Assembly (NCBI GenBank): GCA_001931875.2 | Contig: MSJH02000803.1 | Location: 372,362-436,361, forward strand | From: Byssochlamys sp. IMV 00236 | Lineage: Eukaryota > Ascomycota > Eurotiomycetes > Eurotiales > Thermoascaceae | Length of the DNA: 64,000 nt | Direction of reading: 5' to 3' | Part shown: piece after piece, positions 34,953 to 46,590 of the stretch | Layout of the letters: every line of letters starts with the position of its first letter | How positions within the stretch are numbered: position 1 is the first letter of the stretch | The notes under the pieces: generated by a model | Databases searched by the model: none | Seen by the model: the letters and a program-made list of their open reading frames with translations, nothing else | Told to the model about the DNA's origin: nothing | Made by a program: the position numbers and the translations under genes

Positions 34953-36279
34953 TATTGGGGGGTTGCTTTTGCGAAACGGAGAGAGGCAAAGCCTTTGGCA
35001 AGTTAGCTTGACTCGGACTGGATTGTATGAAGAGGACTTACAGCATATATAAACGGTCGTATATTGGCTATCGAAGAGATAACGCAGATGCAGGAATTTG
35101 GTTGGCAGTTAGATGACAACTAGAATGACTGAACAGCTGGGATAGAGAGAGGACATGGACCTGGTATTTATAATGCGAGATCTGCCCGTCTTCTCCATCT
35201 TTTGGTAAGGAGTATACCTGGTGGAGCTGGCAAGGCTCGATTTTCCACCTTACCAGTTCCATAAAGTGTGTCCTCTCAAGTCCATGTGATATACGCCTGA
35301 TCAAGAATTGGGCATTTCGCTTCGATTGAGTCATATGTGAGACTCGTGCTGGGCGTATCGGATCAGGAGAAAAGGAGCATCGACGCATCTCTATAATGAG
35401 GTACAGAATCTGAAAAAAGGCGGCTCGGTTTCCACTGGATGACAACCACCCAACTTCCCAATGCTAGTCCTTATACTGCATACTTTGATTGGACTGAGAC
35501 TGTTGGCACACTCTGATGTTCAAGTACCTCTACGTCATGCTCGATCTGCGAAATTACAATAGGTGTAGATTGATGCATGAATATACTGAATATTGTAGCA
35601 TTAGTGCCAGGATAATGAAGCGGTAGATGATGCTTGCGAAGGATTGGGCAAAGGACAGACGAATAGAGATGCATGTTTGTCGGGAGTCCAGCGCTCGCGA
35701 TGCGCTATCTGTGCCTAAGCAGCTGGGCAGTGAAAGAACGTGGATTGATCAAACAGCAACCCTCCACAACTTATGAAGGCTGCGCTCCAGGTCGCAAAAA
35801 AATAAAAGAATGCTCGATTTCTGTCTGTGTTATTGGTCCGCTTTTGTCGCTTGCCAAGAGCAGTGAGACGATCTTCGACCGTGGCTCGATTCTTTTCTTT
35901 TATGTGAGATTGGTGAACTTGCTTATATTTCAGCCGTTATAAACAACGCAACACTCAGGAAAGGCTCGTTTCTCTGCTATCCTATTGGCGAACTTGCGCC
36001 ATTGCAACACCACCCATAGAGAAGACTCGATCTATTTGAGAATATTCGCGGCACACGCGCTGCCAATACTTCGCTCAAGGCGAATATGCTTTTTTTCAAC
36101 ACCTGACACCCTCCCGAAAACGATGCCTTCCCAAGACATAAATACCCGTGAGTTTCCCTTGTATTGTCTATTTTCTTCATTATCCTTTGCTTTTTCTACA
36201 TATTCCTTGCCTATTTTTCTTTTGCTTTAGATCTTACTCCACCACTCTTCGAGTTTCCCTAGCTGACCAACCTTTCGAG
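34953..36279. other. Intergenic region, no supported gene
   Basis: Between the divergent zinc-ribbon and C2H2 genes. A 125-codon minus frame (35068-35445) has no domain. Near 36124 a short ATG frame is followed by a GTGAGT donor and, about 80 bp on, a TTTAG acceptor, suggesting a spliced leader upstream of the C2H2 gene, but its frame does not join the coding sequence cleanly. Confidence 0.4.
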
Positions 36280-37507
36280 ATGTATTATCCTCAATTCTCA
36301 ACCAGTGGACCATCTGCCACCAACGATGAGCTTTTCGACGAGTTGTCGTTCCAAAATGAAAATGAACCTCATTATCAACTCTTGGATCCCAGCCTCTATC
36401 CTTCGGCAACCGATATGCAGCCGTATCTGTGAGTGATCCCTAATAGAGATGCACTAGGTACCTCGAAACGTCGGCGGCTCGATTCCACCAGAGAACAGGC
36501 GACATGAAAGAGAACTTCCCACTGGCCGCGATAGAAATGTGTGAAGGGGGCAGTTGAGATGAGCTGAGCTATCCACTGTGAATGTCCTGCTCGGAAAGGC
36601 GTTCAAGGTAAATGAGCATCGTCGCCAAAGGACAATTAGGCTTGCGCAATAGACGGGGAGACAGCTAGAGGGAATCCAAGATCAAGATCAATGGGACAGA
36701 GAAAATCGCCTTTCCGGGTACATGTCATTATATCACGCGCAGAATAGCCTTGCAAATACGATTGCATAATCCCCACCTGTCCGCTGCATTATGATCCGTA
36801 ATGTTCAGCTATATATATGCTTCTCCCCGCCAGGAGTTTAATCTCGACACTCCTGACGACGTTCGGTACACATGAAAATATTAGAGGAGGATTGTGGAGG
36901 ACTAATGTTGGTTGTGAGTAGTGGCGGTGTCGTTTTGACGGATGGAAATCAGCACGATTACAGCACGGGTTCTATTAACGCTCCTTTTCCCCAAGGAGTG
37001 AACGGTTTTTATGATGAGCAGCTTCTTGTCTCTCTCACTGGGCAGAGTGGCACTCAGTCTGATTTCAATCAACTCGGCGGCCCTAACGAATCGTCAAATT
37101 CAGTCGGATTGGGTCTCTCTAACCAGTCTACCGATAGAGAGACCAACCAGCACAGCCCTGCCATTTATGAAGACTATAGCCGGTCAGTAATCAACCAGCC
37201 ACTGCAACTGGTATCGTGCTAACACCTCTACAAACACAGGGCTTTAGCGGGCATGTCTGAGCAGCCAGGAACTCAGTTGCAGCAAGATAACGTCCTGATT
37301 CGGAGAGTCCGAGAATCGCGGCCCGTACCTATTGAAAGACCAGCTACGCCGCTGAGCGAATCGTCCTCAAAGCTCAAATGTCACCATCCGAGATGTAACC
37401 ATGAATACGTCTACGCCCAATCTCAAGGACTGCGTAAACACGAAAGAATCAAGCATAACTCGCCCAAACGAGGACCTGGTCGAAAAAGAACTAGATCAGC
37501 AGCATGA
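36280..37507 (+). CDS. Single C2H2 zinc-finger protein (model incomplete)
   Basis: Reliable parts: the final exon 37240-37507 encodes a C-x4-C-x12-H-x4-H finger (CHHPRCNHEYVYAQSQGLRKH, trimmed here: C...C...H...H) and a basic tail GPGRKRTRSAA that looks like a nuclear localisation signal. It joins in phase to an exon ending at 37182 (intron 37183-37239, GTCAGT...CAG), which joins backward through a short intron (donor 36865, acceptor before 36923) to EFNLDTPDDVR. The first exon, MYYPQFSTSGP... to DMQPYL (36280-about 36429, GTGAGT donor), is attractive but its phase does not fit the next acceptor at 36834. An unrecognised exon, an alternative splice or a frameshift must intervene in the ~400-bp gap. 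Likely a nuclear DNA-binding protein; the acidic, Q/N-rich N-terminus suits an activator. No target can be proposed. Confidence 0.6.
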
Positions 37508-38873
37508 CGAACTCGACTCGAAGTGACATCGGAAATTCATGAGAGGCGTTTGAAAGTGTGATCATCATGGGATTTACTAGTTAGGCGTCTTGGATATATG
37601 TACCTCCAAGTATACAACGCAACAGACGGGCCCCTTGTGCAAAACTTTTGCATATCATGGTCTTGTTAGAACCTTTTTCCGTGTGTAAAAATTCCTTGTT
37701 CAAGCACTTTATACCTTACGTTCAGCCTAATTTGTGCATTTAGCTCTGCTGATAGGTGACTTATTAACTCTACTTAGTCCCCATGCCATTTCACCCACAT
37801 ATTCTACTCTACTACAAGTGTTGCCACTTTATATCTTGTAACGGGCCTCTTGTCCTTAATATAGATGGATCGGGACCACAGGAAGTATTTCTATCCTTTT
37901 TCACTTCAACGCCTATTTTCCATGGCAGATCCACATTCTGTTGCTTCCAGTTCGGTAGTACCTATTGGTTTTGCCCTTCAGAGCAGTAGATCGCTCACTG
38001 AAGCTGTTAGGTGCTTTGAGAGCATATAGAAGGACTTTTTCGAGAGTTGAGAGAGGAGCTCGATATGTTCGCTGAAGGTCTTCGCTCTTTGGAGCAGATG
38101 GCCTTGGAGACCATGAGGCTGAATTGATCACTTTGAAGCTACCTTTACTGCAATAGGGTGAAAATTGTAGGGGCGAAAAAAAAATGCGGTATATGGGAGG
38201 CGATATTATAAGCTTCACATCCATTCTATGGGGCAATAGAGATACATCCAAAGCTCCTTAGATTATAATCTGGCAATTATTATGGTCATTAGACTCTAGT
38301 CCCTTCATTACTACCACTTCTTCCACTAGCTAGGTACCTCGAGAAATACAAATTTGACAATTTGACCGTATTCATAATATCCGACTTGAAGTTTGCCCAT
38401 GGTTGTAGGACTCCAACGAAATGAACGGGGTGCAACGCGTGACTCGTGGTACGGCGGAAGCTAGTGTTGAGATCGGGGAGGGGCTGGAGTAAGAGGTCTC
38501 GTGAGTTGAAAAAGGCAGTAGTAGCTATAGCCATGGTGGTTGTAGTAGTAGTTTTGCGAATTCTGGTGCGTTAGTAAGAAGTAAGCCAAACAATGTAATG
38601 GGTAAAGAGTAGGATCCGAGGCAAGATACCCAAACCCTGTTCCCCGATCCACTCCCAATCAACACCACAAACCGAGAAGAACCACAGATATAAATAAAGG
38701 AAGAAATAGAAAGAGTAGAGAGGAAATATCGCCAGGTACGCTGCGCCATAAGAACAAGCTCTGCTTGTGTAAAGACTAAAATCGGACTGAGGCGGCACGG
38801 GAGCGCTGTCGAGCAAGGCGTGAAAGGGCAGCATAAGCTGCGCAGTGGCAGCAGTTCGCGTAATTGTAGTCTC
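37508..38873. other. Intergenic region, no supported gene
   Basis: AT-rich, with overlapping minus-strand frames of 65-112 codons around 37913-38834 that are rich in Y, F, L and S and show no domain. Some may be 3' extension of the minus-strand ORF ending at 38874, which has a GTAAGG donor-like site close to its end. Confidence 0.4.
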
Positions 38874-39647
38874 TTAAATACAATATGGCTGCTGACTCAC
38901 AGCGATTTGCCTTACCAAGGGTGGCATAGTTGGAGGAACTGCCTGTCGGAATGCATTGATAGATGCCCGAGTTAGAGGAGGTGTGTTGGGTGGTGCAAGT
39001 TGCCATTTTTCCAAGGTGATAGTTCTTGATCTCTGATGAACTATCATCAAAAGAACAATCCGCACATCACCTTCCGAGTTCTCAAACCACCACCGCACAT
39101 CTTCACGCAGTTTCGCTAGGGACTGGGCGTTCCCAATCTCAATAACAAGGGTTGGCCACGGAAACGCTGCGTTCCCATTTCCGAATCTAGATCCTGGATG
39201 AAAGGACTCATCCGCCTCTTTTGCTTTCATTGAGGCAGTTGGTTCGTGTGTAGTTGCTCGGCCCCAGAGATAACTATCACTCAGGAGTGGAAAGCCCATC
39301 AATACAAGTTTATTGTCTGTGAGTCTAGTGAAGACTCCAAGAGGTACCTCATGGCTATATCCAGGTTTAACTTTGATAATAGCCATATTAGCATCTAATT
39401 CCAGACGGCAATTTTTCATGCCAAGAGGATGATCCTCATGTTTAAGCTTATTCAAAGCATGATCCGAAAGGCCAAGAACGACGAGATATTGGTTGCCCTC
39501 TAGATCATTGTCTTGAAGGCTTTTGTGAATGGATTCAAGCGCATCCTTGACACGCTTAAAAGTTGAGAATTGTATGGTTGCATGATTGGCCGGAAGGCCT
39601 GGGAGTGGATTGTAAGATGTAACTCGTGATGGTGATGTATATGCCAT
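38874..39647 (-). CDS. Unrecognised fungal protein, possible nuclease-like fold
   Basis: Open frame of 257 aa from the Met at 39647 (MAYTSPSRVTSY); an earlier in-frame Met at 39707 exists. The middle has LVLMGFPLLSDSYLWG, and the C-terminal half has FPWPTLVIEIGNAQS then LREDVRWWFENSEGDVRIVL and ITLEKWQL. A strand ending in E-x-G after an acidic/serine stretch, followed by a helix with W and an I-V-L-L strand, recalls PD-(D/E)XK/Uma2-like proteins common in fungal genomes, but the catalytic lysine is not evident and I do not claim the family. A donor-like GTAAGG after PPTMPPL suggests the last residues may be spliced differently. Base composition and hydrophobic pattern support a real protein. 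The gene lies 75 bp downstream of another minus-strand ORF. Confidence 0.55.
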   Translation of the reverse strand: MAYTSPSRVTSYNPLPGLPANHATIQFSTFKRVKDALESIHKSLQDNDLEGNQYLVVLGLSDHALNKLKHEDHPLGMKNCRLELDANMAIIKVKPGYSHEVPLGVFTRLTDNKLVLMGFPLLSDSYLWGRATTHEPTASMKAKEADESFHPGSRFGNGNAAFPWPTLVIEIGNAQSLAKLREDVRWWFENSEGDVRIVLLMIVHQRSRTITLEKWQLAPPNTPPLTRASINAFRQAVPPTMPPLVRQIAVSQQPYCI

Positions 39648-39722
39648 AGCGGACCTAGACGATATAATCGAAGGTTTCCTCAACACCAACGAGGCCAGCA
39701 ATAGCACCCATCAGGTAACCCA

Positions 39723-40187
39723 TCAGTAACATTTCGGCCAGTTGGAGTGGCTAACGCCAAAGACAGCGTCGAATAATCCGCTTCTAACCGCATAAACCCA
39801 GAGTTCCAGATTATGTGCTGATACTCTGCGGAGTTCCATGTCGTCATTTGCCAACGCTAATTCGACCATAATGTCCGTTACGTCCGTTTCTTCAGCCACG
39901 TTCGCTGGAGGAACGATTTGTCCTTGTCTATCAATAAATTGGTGGGTATATAGCTTTGGTGCACCCTTTGTGACCCGCAGGAATACGTCGCTGCCCACCT
40001 TGCGGTGGGCTGGTGTGCTAGGTTTTGGAAGTAAGATGTTTGCTTTCTGGATAGCCTCGTCCCTTCGTTTCCTCCATGCCTTCATCCGTTCTATACTAGG
40101 TGGTCGCCATATTTGATATGGATTTTGTCGGCGTACAAAGCAAACGCCAGGTGGTCTGCATTCATCTGTTACACGAAGTTCCCGCAT
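39723..40187 (-). CDS. Unrecognised small ORF upstream of the nuclease-like gene
   Basis: Open frame of 154 aa beginning MRELRVTDECRPPGVC. It has a basic helical stretch (IERMKAWRKRRDEAIQKAN), then KVGSDVFLRVTKGAPKLYTH and an acidic helix. No domain recognised. It ends 75 bp before the next ORF on the same strand, so the two could be exons of one gene, but I found no splice pair that keeps frame. It may be a separate small gene or a gene fragment. Confidence 0.4.
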   Translation of the reverse strand: MRELRVTDECRPPGVCFVRRQNPYQIWRPPSIERMKAWRKRRDEAIQKANILLPKPSTPAHRKVGSDVFLRVTKGAPKLYTHQFIDRQGQIVPPANVAEETDVTDIMVELALANDDMELRRVSAHNLELWVYAVRSGLFDAVFGVSHSNWPKCY

Positions 40188-41833
40188 GGAATTGGATCGA
40201 ACCTACTAGATTACTAGGATCTAGATTCTTTGTATGCTAGAGATAAATATGGGGTCAAATCCCCCCCTAGACCTAGAGTCAAGCAAGCAATTCAGATCCT
40301 GCTTCCGTGCTGAAGGATTCGACAGATTTAGAGAGGGATCTGGACGACGGAGAGATAGAGAGATAGGAAGAAGTCTTGGAGGAATACTGGGAAGCATCGC
40401 ATATATAACTGATGTACTTGCAAGTGAAGGTGCACTCTCCCCCTCCTCTCAGCCTGTATATTTACTTGCTAAGGTGGAATTCTCTAAGGTGAACTGGAAA
40501 TCTTCACAACGCCACTTTCATTGGTACTATAATCTGATTAATTCACCATGTATGGATCCAAGGTGAATATCTCCAACCAGGCAAAGTTCCAAGAAAACCT
40601 AAGGTTTCCATATGTTCGTGTGTGGACGCCGAGCCAATATCGGTATTGGATGATTGCAAGAATATCTAAAAGATTCTTACAAGTTAAAGCAGACTGTGTC
40701 CGAAGATCAGCAGCTTTCCAGCGATATACGGATTCTCCTCTATCATGATGAAATAGTTGCTCAATGACCACGTGTGGATAGATTATGGATTGCCGATTTT
40801 CCGCTCTTCGACAAAAAAAAAGTTCGGTTCGGCAGCTGCTGCGCCTCTCCATATCTAGGTGCCTAGAGTGATATACATTATAGTGAGCTAAGGAAAATAG
40901 GATAGGAAGCAGGGAGTTCATATTTATCAATCACAATGAATTAATCGTTCATTTGAACTCGTTGATGGTCTGTTGCGGCCAGAGATCCCTCATGATTATG
41001 TGCGATTTTCTGGAACTTGTGTGCGTGGTACCATTTCAATTCGTGAAATATATCCTGAACTGAGATAGAGATGCGGTAAGAGAGTGCATGTCAATTTTCA
41101 AGAGGAATGTCGAATTAAAGCGGTCGAATTTGCGAAGGAAGCAGCTGGACCATCGAACGTGCACACTCTTTCAGGAAGATATTCTGCAGGAGATAGTTAT
41201 ATAAACGCTATCATCTTCAGAGTCTCTAGGCTCGGACTCCAGAGATTCTTCACCATCGGCTGACGATATGAATTCCACCTGATCATCTTCGGCGGCTTCC
41301 AGTGATGGTCAACTACTTGACCTCACTATCCCTACTGGAACAGTGATACCTTTTACTATGTGGTAACAATGGAATAGGCTTTATTGATCTTGCACATGTC
41401 GACCTTACATATACTGTGCATGATATACTACCTAGGCATACTCAGAGCAATACTCCATAAAGCTAGCTGGATAAAGCTGGTATTTTACAATACACCTAAG
41501 TATGCTACTATCACACACCATCGGTCTACTCAAGTGTAACCTGGAACTTAGAAAAGTGAACCATAGGGACTTATGCCAACTAGGTTAGCTTGAACTATAT
41601 GATATTAGATAGTATATATCAGCTCTATAGATCTTCGGTCGGTATTTCACATGTCGCATGTCTATTCAACTTGTTTTTGCCCCATACTTATGTTGATTGT
41701 TCCCATATGCCGGCGGGAATGTGATCGGGTGCCTTTAATTAGATCTTGACAAGCCGCTGATGCGACTGATCTCACGTACGGTGAGCGCTTCTTCCAAAAA
41801 GCGTATGCATGATACGGTCTATTCTGAACCAGT
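40188..41833. other. Intergenic region with a possible repeat fragment
   Basis: No gene supported. On the minus strand about 41165-41345 reads as the tail of a protein (DDQVEFISSADGEESLESEP and an acidic run, then stop), with partial similarity to sequence near 54050; see findings. The rest is AT-rich non-coding DNA. Confidence 0.4.
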
Positions 41834-43048
41834 TCAAACCATATGGATTGACGAATAGAGCTGTCGTAAGACGTGATCGTCTAGGGCAGGGTCTAGGATA
41901 TCCAATCCCAAGGACGGAGGGCGGCTAAGCGGGGGGTGTTCCCTGATCGTCCACGGACAGAGCTCCCGACAGTTATCCCAAGTGATAAAACTGTCTGCTG
42001 GATGGATTCTCTGCGCAGCCCAGCTCCGATCTGGGTGTGTGGTGGTCTTCCCCAGACACCGCTGGGTCCAGAAGAAGTACGTCGCTTGCTTTGTTTCGGC
42101 GTGGTAGTATGGTCGTTTCTTCGGGCACTTCAATACTGTGTCACAAGAACTGCACGCCGACATCCGTTTGCAGGAGGTGCAGAAAGAATCATATAGATGG
42201 CAGTATAATGTCTGACAGACGCTAGATAGCCAGAGATCCATCGATCGATGCGCACAACCGAAACGCGGCGTCATGTGTTGCTCCTTTCCCAGTGCTGTTG
42301 GCTCGGTCGATAGATGATACTCGGTCCGTACGAGCAGCCGTCCAGCTTCGTCCAGCTCCGGGTAGATCTCGATCTTCAGCTCCGTCTTTCCATATCTCGA
42401 AACGCACGAGTGCCAGCAGTAGCGTTCGGGCGGTCGATGCGTCCACGACAAGCTCATTACCTGCAGCACCTCTTCTCGTGCCTTCAGCTGATCAACAAGA
42501 TCAAGCTTGTCCCGAAAAGTCAATTTCTTGCAAGGACACAGATCGACAATCCCAGCCAGCTCCCCAAGATTGCACGTTCGAACCTCAGCACACCGTTTTA
42601 ATTCTTTGGACGGGAAAGCATCAGATGGGTGCAACTTCAGGCATTTCGAACAGAGGCGCCACTTCTTATCTTCCAACAGCTTCATAAGCTTCCATCTCTG
42701 TGTCGCAAAGCTCTGCTCGTTTTTATAGTGATGAAACAGTGGCGCAAAATCTTTGTCGAACCGAAGCGTTTCTGAGCGAAGAGCAGAACCGGAAATTGCG
42801 AAAAGCCGCCTGCACGTTAAAGCCAAGGTTGCTTCCGACAGGTGATCAAGATACGAGACTATATGGAATAGTAATTCCGTGGGAAGTTCGAGGAGGAGAC
42901 ATCTCTCCGATCCTTCTCCTCTGTTCTTCCGCGCTGGCGATCGCTTCGCGTTGGATCGTTTCCTCGTTGTCTCTGTTAAGGATATGAGTCTCTGCAAGAT
43001 GCGTCGAGGCGCAGTCCGGAAGGCGAGACGCGATTGTCCCGGGTCCAT
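41834..43048 (-). CDS. F-box protein
   Basis: Intronless, 404 aa. An F-box lies at about residues 48-92 (LLELPTELLFHIVSYLDHLS, then LALTCRRLF). F-box proteins recruit substrates to SCF ubiquitin ligases through Skp1. Downstream, cysteine pairs (WRLCSKCLKLH, KRCAEVRTC, LCPCKKL, CTSCKRMSACSSC) suggest zinc binding, an arrangement common in the large family of fungal F-box proteins with unknown substrates. The N-terminal 45 residues are basic. Length and layout are normal for this class. The start is the first Met of the frame. It stands alone, with long non-coding flanks. Confidence 0.85.
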   Translation of the reverse strand: MDPGQSRLAFRTAPRRILQRLISLTETTRKRSNAKRSPARKNRGEGSERCLLLELPTELLFHIVSYLDHLSEATLALTCRRLFAISGSALRSETLRFDKDFAPLFHHYKNEQSFATQRWKLMKLLEDKKWRLCSKCLKLHPSDAFPSKELKRCAEVRTCNLGELAGIVDLCPCKKLTFRDKLDLVDQLKAREEVLQVMSLSWTHRPPERYCWHSCVSRYGKTELKIEIYPELDEAGRLLVRTEYHLSTEPTALGKEQHMTPRFGCAHRSMDLWLSSVCQTLYCHLYDSFCTSCKRMSACSSCDTVLKCPKKRPYYHAETKQATYFFWTQRCLGKTTTHPDRSWAAQRIHPADSFITWDNCRELCPWTIREHPPLSRPPSLGLDILDPALDDHVLRQLYSSIHMV

Positions 43049-43973
43049 GGTTCAGCCCTAGGATCCCGAATAAATATCCTTGGGGTCGAATGCTAGCAGC
43101 GGAGTGAGAACAGGTAACCGGTCGGTCCTTGTCATGGTCGTGAGCGCGACATTAATATGGATGATGACCTGGTGAATAGCCGCCCTTCCAGAGACCCCGC
43201 GTGAACAGCGCCCATGAAGTACCAGTGTGACAAGGGTACCTCACGCTCTTCAAATAGTCAAGCGCAAGTACCGGATTTGTACGCAAACGGAACACGAGGC
43301 CGGGGCACGCCGCGAGGATGTAATCAGCATTACATAGGATGACCGGCAATCTCGCGAACCTTAACAGGGGTCCATGAGAGATGTCTTCCAGAGTCGTCCT
43401 TGTCTGGATCTCCCCCAGGTTCTAGTTCCGTCTGTAACATGTCCTGAGTGCCCAGGGCAGCGTTGACGCCGTTGCGTTTCCGCATCCGGCGGCCGGATAG
43501 GAACATTCATTCAGCAGTTGGAAGACAGCAGAAAGGATTGGGCATAGACCGTCGGGGACATAGACCAGACCTGGCCCCCAACCGGCGCTTACCGTGAGAT
43601 TCTGTGACACAGTCAACTGATGGCGGAATATCCAAGTCTCATGACCATAGTCTGTCTTTGATTCCCCTCCAGATCGTCGTTTCTTATCGCGCTGGTCGGG
43701 CCGACAATTAGGGGTTTTAGTAGTTGTGATAAGATCGGACGCTGATTATGTCATCTTGTCTTGAGATGCCGAGGCTCGCAGACCGCGATTCATCCAACAA
43801 TAATATATGTCCTTCGTCATTCGTTTTCTCCTTTCAATTTTTTTCCCCTCTGCATCTATAGATCCTGTTGTTTGATCTGTTCTGTGTACAGTTGTTGCCT
43901 TCAATCACATCCAGCAGTAAATTGTACAGATATATAGACTTTTCTAATTGCGCTGCGCATTTCTGCATCCGCG
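43049..43973. promoter_or_regulatory. Divergent intergenic region
   Basis: Shared upstream region of the F-box gene (minus) and the EMB8-like hydrolase (plus). A T-rich/CT-rich tract at 43824-43850 precedes the hydrolase. No coding frame above 96 codons and none with a domain. Confidence 0.4.
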
Positions 43974-45687
43974 ATGGGCCTGTCCTCGTGGCTTCTTCCC
44001 AGCGGCCGGGTCTCATTTCACCATGCGAAAGATAACGAGCTGCTACTCTCCAAGAAGTCGGATGATGCAGATGTGAAGTCTCAGATCTCATTGGCAGATC
44101 TATGCCGTGCAGCGACACCTTCATCGTGCCAATTAAACCCGTTACTCTTCAATGGACATCTACAGACCGCCTACACCACTATCAAGTCCCATGATATCCC
44201 AATCTACTACAAACGGCGGATGTTCCAGGCCGACAACCCTCAATACAGCGGACAATTCGCCATTGACTTTGTCGTGGAGCCTTATGAGACACCCACCGAT
44301 CCAGAGGTGACTGATGCGGCCCGGAGATACACGCTCCCCTCGGGCCTGCCGCCACGGACTGCTTTCTTTACCGCAGACGAATTTGCTTCCTTGCCTTCAT
44401 CTGACTCGAAGCCTATGCTGGTCATGCTCCATGGGTTGAGTGGTGGCTCGCATGAACTCTACTTGCGCCACGTGGTTGCGCCGCTCGCAGCCTCCGGCCG
44501 GTGGGAGATCTGCGTAGTCAACTCTAGGGGCTGCGCGCAGACCAAGATTAACAGTGGCGTTCTGTATAACGCTCGCGCGACGTGGGATGTGCGGCAAGCC
44601 GTCAAATGGCTGCGAAAGACCTTCCCGAATCGGCCGCTTTTCGGCATTGGTTTCTCCCTGGGCGCGAACATTCTCGCCAATGTAAGTACAGTACATTTTC
44701 CTATGAGAGAAGACAGCGAGTTGTATTGATATTGACATATGTTGCAGTACCTCGGAGAGGAAGGTGATCATGCCCAGTTGAAGGCCGCTGTGCTCTGTGC
44801 CAGCCCATGGAATCTGGAGGTCGGTTCTCTTGCCCTGCAGAGGACATGGATCGGACAGGAAGTCTACTCCAAGACAATGGGTTCGAATATGAAGCGTCTG
44901 TTTTCGCAGTATGTTTTCCCGGAAGAGAATCACGCGTCCGTATGTTCGTTCTAACGTATACTTCCTAAGGCACCTGGAAGAGGTCTCGAAGAACCCGCGT
45001 GTGAACGTAGAGGAAGTTCTCAAGATCACATATCTTCACGAATTTGACAGGTAAGTTCTTACCAGAAGTCCCTCTCTGTTCTATCTATATCTGACCCGCT
45101 GGCAGAGCGCTACAAGGTCCGACATGGGGTTACCCAACAGAGGGCGCCTACTACCGTGACGCTTCCTCCATCGACTCTCTCCTGGCCATCAGGATTCCGT
45201 TCTTTGCAGTTCAAGCAGAAGATGACCCGGTATGGGCCTCGAAGGAACGACTTGGAAATAATGACAGCTAACATGATTGTAGATTGCGGCGAAGGAAGCT
45301 CTACCATACCAGGAGATCACAAAGACACCATACGGTGTCATGTGCACTACATCGTGGGGAGGCCACCTTGGCTGGTTCGAATACGGTGGGGGTCGCTGGT
45401 TTGTGAAGCCGGTACGTGCTGAATCTGCGATCGCTCTAACAATATACGTGTCGCAGCAAGGAGTCTGGTAACGCTGCTAACAACTCGTCTAGGTGACGGC
45501 ATTCTTGAACAAGATGGCCTTTGAGGTGGACCTCGACGCCCCCCTCGTCGTACAAAACCCAGAAATCATTCCAGGGCGGATCTCCAGCCAGAAGGGGCCC
45601 AACAAGGACCCAGACACAGCACCTCGACCGGATTTCGACCCTATGCGCCGCAAGCTGGCAATGAACATGGACAAAGTTGAACCTTGA
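43974..45687 (+). CDS. EMB8/YheT-family alpha/beta hydrolase
   Basis: Six exons, 43974-44681, 44748-44908, 44970-45050, 45106-45229, 45283-45411 and 45493-45687, in frame throughout, 465 aa. The family (yeast Eht1, Eeb1 and YMR210W; animal ABHD1/2/3) contains acyltransferases and esterases acting on medium-chain acyl esters and glycerolipids. Family landmarks: [41 protein letters not shown], the nucleophile elbow GIGFSLGAN (Ser228), the acid in AEDDP (about Asp356) and the His in WGGHLGWFE (His386). All three catalytic residues are present. The C-terminus ends in an unstructured basic tail. Which of the yeast homologues it matches, and the substrate, are not decided here. No signal peptide. 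Its 3' end faces LOC1 with about 190 bp between stops. Confidence 0.93.
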
Positions 45688-45878
45688 TCGATCGGATATC
45701 ATTGTTGTATAAGACCTCGACACGTCTGCTCTTTTGGTGGAACCCCCTTTCCCTTTCATGATAACGACAAATATGGCGCTTTTGGGAGGAAATGAAGCAC
45801 AATGTACAAGCCAATCGGACGCCAAACCCCAACATAGAGACATAGAATATAGAACCGGTAGGAGGTATGATGCAATAT

Positions 45879-46590
45879 TTAAGCAAAGGAAACACTCTTC
45901 CGCTTTCCCTTCGATTTTGTACCGTTACTCTCGGCTTTCTCCGATTCGTTGGATCCCATGTCACCGTTGCTCTTGCGCTTCTTCCGGCGTAGGGAGTCCT
46001 TGGTCTCTTCCTGTGGAAATCGTTAACAAGATACCAATTCCAGCATATTGCCAAGTGACAGCTTTGACGTACGAGTTTTGACTTCTTCTGTTCATGCCTT
46101 GCTTCGGCTTCCTTTCTCTTCGCTTCCCGGATCTCTTCCATCTGGCGCGCCTTCATCAACTTAGACTCAATCTGGCCCTCCTTTTCGGCATTGACCATAG
46201 CAAGGATTGTCATCATGCTCTCCTGTGGAACAGAAAATAATCAAAATTAGACCTAGACACCCAGACGTATGGACCCGCAATACACACCTGATCATCCACA
46301 AACGTCTTGCCCTTCTTCTTTCCCTTGGGCTTCACCACACCAACGGGGGTAATCGTGTTGAGCGCAGGCAGATCAAGCTCCTTCTCAGTATACTCCCTCT
46401 TCTTCTTTTTCTTCAGGTTCTCGGGCGCCGTGCGCGCCTTGGATTTCACTTCCTTTGGCGGCGGTCGCTTGACTTTTGCGCTGGACTTGCTGACCCGCGA
46501 GGCGGAGGATAGAGTTGACGGCTTGCCCTTTGAACCACCCGAAGGCTTTCCAGCAGAGCCCTTGGACGAAGATCCTCGGTTTGGAGCCAT
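45879..46590 (-). CDS. loc1: 60S ribosome biogenesis/mRNA localisation protein LOC1
   Basis: Exons 46590-46288, 46222-46073 and 46010-45879, all in phase 0; 194 aa. Yeast Loc1 is a nucleolar RNA-binding protein needed for pre-60S assembly and for ASH1 mRNA localisation. The LOC1 core is easy to recognise: [40 protein letters not shown], then [20 protein letters not shown] and the coiled coil [20 protein letters not shown]. The ends are basic and low complexity, finishing [11 protein letters not shown] as in related moulds. Exon joins were chosen to keep this core continuous. It shares a 450-bp promoter region with the divergent complex I subunit gene. Confidence 0.94.

Noticed and set aside
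35068..35445. 125-codon minus frame upstream of the zinc-ribbon gene
   Set aside because: No domain and no continuity with the downstream gene; may be an upstream leader at most.
40185..40270. tRNA-like T-arm near GGGGTCAAATCCCC
   Set aside because: The loop lacks the TTC start of a T-loop and no matching acceptor, D-arm and anticodon arm could be folded around it.
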